A stretch of 64,000 nucleotides of DNA. It comes from Nioella ostreopsis. Its GTDB lineage: Bacteria; Pseudomonadota; Alphaproteobacteria; Rhodobacterales; Rhodobacteraceae. Where the stretch lies: the NCBI RefSeq assembly GCF_004000255.1, contig NZ_RCIQ01000020.1, positions 1 to 64,000 on the forward strand. Reading direction: 5' to 3'. A program made the position numbers and the translations under genes. How positions within the stretch are numbered: position 1 is the stretch's first letter; each line of letters opens with the position of its first letter. A model generated the notes under the pieces. The model had not been told where the DNA came from, made no database searches, and worked only from the letters and a program-made list of their open reading frames with translations. Positions 63,996 to 64,000 of this stretch are shown here, in pieces.

Positions 63996-64000
63996 AAATG

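Larger units (their letters stand above)
59394..64000. mobile_element. tRNA-Leu-integrated genomic island (right end not reached)
   Basis: Starts at the tRNA-Leu 3' end. It holds a tyrosine integrase, a serine recombinase with repeated motifs, tandem non-coding repeats and unrecognised minus-strand genes. Its sequence is visibly less GC-rich and more AT-tract-rich than the preceding chromosome. No conjugation or phage structural gene is seen in this part. Confidence 0.75.

Overview
The window reads as a chromosome segment of an alphaproteobacterium of the family Rhodobacteraceae (Roseobacter/Rhodobacter side). The evidence is the GC-rich coding, the Hint-domain secreted proteins, the F1-ATPase zeta (DUF1476) inhibitor, a stand-alone corrinoid protein plus a stand-alone homocysteine methyltransferase (a split MetH layout), an RNase E with an acidic insert in its S1 domain, and a DctBD pair. 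This is inference from gene content. No 16S rRNA gene is present to confirm it.

Region by region. 1-3.6 kb holds three consecutive minus-strand secreted-type proteins that share a C-terminal Hint module. 3.8-7.6 kb holds methyl-transfer genes (corrinoid protein, bmt), a radical SAM protein and the ATPase zeta inhibitor. 7.8-11.3 kb carries purC, purS and purQ with an alcohol dehydrogenase between purS and purQ. 11.3-18 kb has dctBD and rne. 18-26 kb is envelope and housekeeping: DsbA-like protein, M48 protease, aminotransferase, AMIN/amidase, tyrS, anmK. 26-34 kb has lipid desaturase and hydroxylase genes, a cupin, an alpha/beta hydrolase, eno with a LacI-type operator, and a glycosyltransferase pair. 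34-44.6 kb is a mosaic of EamA transporters, a thioredoxin-like/CcdA-like protein, a Fur-family regulator, an ankyrin/kelch-like protein, selO and a nucleoside hydrolase. 44.7-52.2 kb runs through mlaF, mlaE, alr, a 2OG-Fe(II) oxygenase, dnaB, pyrE and pyrC. 52-59.3 kb has small membrane or secreted proteins and a MoxR/VWA (CoxD/CoxE-like) pair.

At 59309-59393 is a tRNA-Leu(CAA). Immediately after it the base composition becomes visibly less GC-rich, and an integrated element begins that runs off the right edge. It has a tyrosine integrase next to the tRNA, a serine recombinase preceded by res-like repeated motifs, and two diverged tandem copies of a roughly 290-bp unit. It ends with a minus-strand unit of unrecognised genes, one of them interrupted by an in-frame stop.

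The most promising undescribed system is the tandem 290-bp unit. On the minus strand each copy has a sigma70-like promoter, about 113 nt of transcript with a hairpin presenting a self-complementary AGTACT loop, and an intrinsic terminator. Two helices show compensatory base changes between the copies. I read them as a pair of paralogous small RNAs. A competing reading, a decayed duplicated reading frame, is recorded as well.
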